This document shows positions 60,528 through 64,000 of a stretch of 64,000 nucleotides of DNA, piece after piece. The translations under genes and the position numbers were made by a program. Within the stretch, counting starts at the first letter, position 1, and the number at the start of each line of letters is the position of its first letter. Source of the DNA: Silurus meridionalis (taxonomy: Eukaryota; Chordata; Actinopteri; Siluriformes; Siluridae); assembly GCF_014805685.1 (NCBI RefSeq), contig NC_060898.1:4137001-4201000 (forward strand). The letters are read 5' to 3'. The notes under the pieces are model-generated. The model worked only from the letters and a program-made list of their open reading frames with translations. It did no database searches and was not told where the DNA came from.

Positions 60528-60535
60528 CACTAGTA

Positions 60536-63500
60536 TGTTTCTGTAAGGTTGGAAGAAAAGAACCCTGGGAAGACCCAGAGAGACTCAAAGAGAACATGCA
60601 GAGCATTTACACACTGTAGCTTCAGCTCTGAATCAAATAATGACCCCTGGGGCTTCCGGAGCTCCTCCATGGTGCCACTGCATTCTGAGAACAACAGCTT
60701 GAAAAATCAGGATCTTGGCATTGCTTTTTCTTTTCCAATAAAACATGCAACATTTTTCCTAATTAGATTTGGTGAAATAATAACAGCGGGTAATGAAAAT
60801 GACCCGGAGAACCTTGGGCGTTCAGGACAGAGACGATTTTTTGATTGCGTTCATTCAGGGCATTAATTGCAGTCAGATTTGCTGGTGCTTAAAAGCAGCA
60901 AGGTTTCCTCATTCTCTCTCTAGCATTCTTTTTTTTCTTTCTCCAACAGTCTGACTGACTGATCAGCAAAGCAATTGGCAGCTTTGCTTTGCCCTCTCTC
61001 CCATTCTCCCTCCCTCCTCTCCCTCTCTCTTTCTATTTGCATTCTGGGTAGGATGTGCACTCTCCGATCAATCCCATGTGTGCTTATTTAGCTGAATCGA
61101 TAGGCACAGGAGGTGCAGGCGTGGGCTTAGGATGCAGATGGACGTGCCAGGACTGCTGCTTCTCCCAGGTCAAAATCTACATTACTGCACAAAAACAAAA
61201 AATAAATTATTGAGTGCACTTTGTCCCACGCCAAAAGCTGTGCTTGTGCAATACAGGTTATCCCCATGCTAAAGGCATCAAACAGGATGTTTAGCTTTTT
61301 CTACAGCCAAAAGCCATGGGTTTGGGGAATTTTTAATTGTCTTTTTTTGCAGTTTTCATGCCAAAGTATGTTTTTAGATGTAAGACTCATGGGCAACATA
61401 GAAAAGCCAAAAGGTGTAACATTTCGATTTTTGCAAAAAATAAATTCAAATGTGTCGAGAAATAATTTTAGTCTAGCTGTGCTTTAAGAAATCATGAGGA
61501 TAAAGTGATTTGAGTAATGAAAAAAAGATGACACAAAATGCCCGACCTGAGTTTGCAAAGCGGAATCAGCGAACACGATTAAAATGTAAGAAAACGCGAT
61601 CCACTTCAGCAAGCACTAAGCACTGGGGCCTTTGTTTTCTTTACACTCTGCTTGCAAGTCAAGGGACAAAGATATTAAACATAAAGCTAAGTATTCCTGG
61701 ACACTTCTGAATACAAAATAAGCCTGTAAATCAGCACCCAAGCACTCAAAACATGTACTTGTACTTGGACTTGAGAATAACACATTATTACTTCTTCGCT
61801 TGTTGATGCATAGCCATTCTCCTTGAAACACACACTCACAATTGAGGTGCCCTTGAAGAGGTCACCAACAAACTGTGCAAGTCCTTGAGCAAGGCCAGAA
61901 GGTTGGGCTTTAGAGGGCTGATCTGTACATATTTAGCACCTGAATAATGCATGAGTCTGTAGCCCGGCAAAGCTCTGTGGGGATAAAGCAGCTCTCAGGC
62001 ACCACTGCCAGTCCTTGTTGCCGCTCTCGGCTTGCGAGCCAGGTGAGCTCGAGCTTTGCCGCTCCGGGAACTTTCATGCTCTGTTGGGCAAACATTTCCC
62101 AGGTCAAATTTTCAATTACTCTGAGAGCTGTGTGGACTCGGATCCCTCAGGTTTCGCTATTGCACAGGCACATGCACATGCACACACAAACACGGACACC
62201 TATCACATCAGTCAGTGGGGCAACACCCAGGCTAAACAAGCTTAGCGTAGGGAAAAAAATGTCAGGTCAGCATTTTAAGTCGTTTGGCATCAAACACTTC
62301 TATGGTCAAATTTGATTGGAATGTCAATGGAACTTAGTGATTCAACAAATTGATTTGTAAAGTTATTCTCACGGGCATTTGTGAAGGAACTTGGTATTTC
62401 CTTAAAATTCTGCATTTATGAGATCTTGTCTAAATTATGTAAAAGGAGAATGGAAAACCTTTAAAAAAGGCTGCTTCAAACTATGTCTTATTTAGAGAGA
62501 GTCTTGCATGTTTAAGCAAGACAATGCTAACTGCATACTGCATCTATGACAATAGCATGACTTTGTAGTAGAAGGTTTCAGGTGCCCCTGCCTGCAGTCT
62601 AGATGTTTCACCATTTCAAAACATTTGGTGCACCATGAAACAATAAATACAACAAAGAAGACCCAGAACTGTTAAGCATCTAAAATCCTGTTTCAGACAC
62701 ATGGGACAACATTCCTCTTCCAAAACTTCAGCAACTGGTCTCCTATGTTCCCAGATGTATACGGACAGAAGATGTGATGCTACACATTGGTAAACATGGC
62801 CCTGTCCAAACCTTTTTTTTCTTAAAATGGTATCTATCCTCAGTTTAAACATTTGATGTTTTTCTTGTTTGTTTTGTTTTATTGTGAAAAGAATATGGAT
62901 TTATGAGATTCGCAAATCATTGCATTCTGTTTGTATTTACATTTCGCACAATGTCACTGTATTTGCACCCAGATATAGTCAAATCCAACAATTAAGCCAT
63001 ACTGTAAAAATCATAACTAAAGACAAATAAGACTAGCAATCAAATGTAACCAAAAGAAATGGCACCCATGAGAGCAGAAATTGTTAACTGCAACGGTTGA
63101 ATTGCATTCTTCGTTTTCTACATTTAGTACACATCAAGCTTAAAGAAGGCACTCGTTCACCATTCAGTCTTTATTTTGTCATTCTGTGATTCCACTTTTA
63201 TAGAGTTTTATGTGTCTCTATAAAGGTAAATCAGCTGAATGTGCTTGGTGACTCATGGCTGATTCCATTTATCGACTTCAAATATACAGAAAATGTCAAT
63301 TTTGTCTGAGAAAAATCTTTTCAACTCTAGTTTGTTTTCTGTAAAACATTCACAAGCACCTTTATTAAAAGCTTAGCAAAAGTGATACATGTCCTCCATT
63401 AAAAAAAAAAAAGTCTTTATGATGCAATGTTTAAATTGTTCACTTTTCAATTCAGGGCTTACAAGTCATAATCTCGATGATGTGACAGATATTTATGTCT

Positions 63501-64000
63501 AGGGGTCCAAGAGAACTGTGGCCCAGGAATAGGTCTTTCTATCGATTAGCTGCTCTTAGCTGCCATGTGATATTGCATGTGATGTTATAGGGGAACTCTA
63601 GCCAGCTGGTGATGACTTAATTAGGGGGAAAACATCAGTTGAAAAAATGGAAAAGTTGTAAGGTTTGCAAAAAATGGTTTCAAAGACACATTCGCTACAT
63701 GAGTTTTCCTTCCATATGTCCTCGACCTCTGTATCATCTCTTTTTCTATCTGACTGGGTGAACAGCGGTTTCTCTTTCTTTTTTGTCTGGATGAACCTGG
63801 TACATTGTCTTCTCTCTCTGCTCCTCATGCTTGCTTTCCTTCCTCGGTCTGTTCATCCTGACAGGGTTGGTGTCACGGAAGAACATGTCAGGTGTCAGAG
63901 CGACGGCAGACTACAGCGCATGCCGCTAACACACACTCTTTAATTAAGCCCAACAGATCCAGGTTTCTCTCTGACACATCCTCATCCACATTCACATCAT
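60536..64000. other. Unassigned sequence to the window end
   Basis: No supportable gene. A pyrimidine-rich patch lies at 60908-61030. The non-repetitive block 61030-61175 could be a conserved element. A CA-rich patch is at 62166-62195. A splice-acceptor-like pyrimidine tract precedes a short open stretch at about 63874-63930 near the edge, which is too short to call. Confidence 0.5.

Noticed and set aside
63800..63945. Possible terminal exon after a pyrimidine tract and cag
   Set aside because: Only about 20 codons to a stop, at the window edge, with no recognisable protein.

Overview
The window looks like vertebrate, most likely teleost fish, intergenic or intronic DNA. It is AT-rich and CpG-poor, full of short microsatellites, and carries a typical fish set of decayed transposons: Tc1-like DNA elements, hAT elements, a piggyBac-type MITE, CR1/L2-group LINEs, and tRNA-derived SINEs. 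The repeat mix resembles otophysan or catfish-like genomes, but that is an impression from memory and was not tested. I found no host protein-coding gene, rRNA, functional tRNA or CRISPR array that I can support. The only protein signatures belong to mobile elements, and every one is broken.

Layout. 0-10 kb: a decayed hAT copy (235-1040), a CpG-richer block (2.6-3.3 kb), a Tc1-derived block (3.6-4.46 kb), a Tc1 transposase pseudogene (5.3-6.29 kb), a MITE (6.64-6.96 kb), a 5'-truncated LINE on the minus strand with recognisable reverse transcriptase (6.99-8.69 kb), and a twin hairpin (9.14-9.21 kb). 10-20 kb: an A-rich stretch followed by a G/T-rich stretch, a second copy of the 3.6-kb Tc1 block (12.2-12.9 kb), a hAT pseudogene holding a 40-bp inverted repeat (14.3-15.4 kb), a near-perfect 61-bp-arm palindrome (17.44-17.56 kb), a hAT-like MITE (17.76-18.42 kb) and an L2-type LINE relic (19.0-19.84 kb). 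20-30 kb: a tRNA-Glu SINE nested in a MITE (20.48-21.14 kb), an (AT)n tract, a 486-bp hAT MITE with a perfect 8-bp target duplication (28.04-28.53 kb) and an 85-bp-period duplication.

30-40 kb: CpG-richer spots at 30.65-31.13 and 35.9-36.0 kb, a local repeat of about 215-bp period split by a Tc1 insertion (34.35-35.4 kb), (CT)n and (GTCT)n(ATCT)n tracts, and a hAT element with intact terminal repeats (39.14-39.96 kb) directly abutting a second Tc1 subfamily (39.97-41.26 kb). 42.9-46.5 kb: a degenerate array of roughly 80-bp units sharing the core AGGCTGACATAAGCCT. It was later invaded by two SINEs, a piggyBac-type MITE and an (AT)n tract, and is the least explained structure here. 46.5-64 kb: mostly unique-looking sequence with L2 3' ends, SINEs, Tc1 fragments, a hAT MITE with a perfect 8-bp duplication (59.94-60.53 kb) and microsatellites.

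Nothing here works as an operon or pathway. The informative content is the insertion history: nesting and target duplications give relative ages, and several inverted repeats and local arrays fit no family I can name. A few non-repetitive blocks rich in homeodomain-like cores could be conserved regulatory elements, which only alignment to other fish can show.
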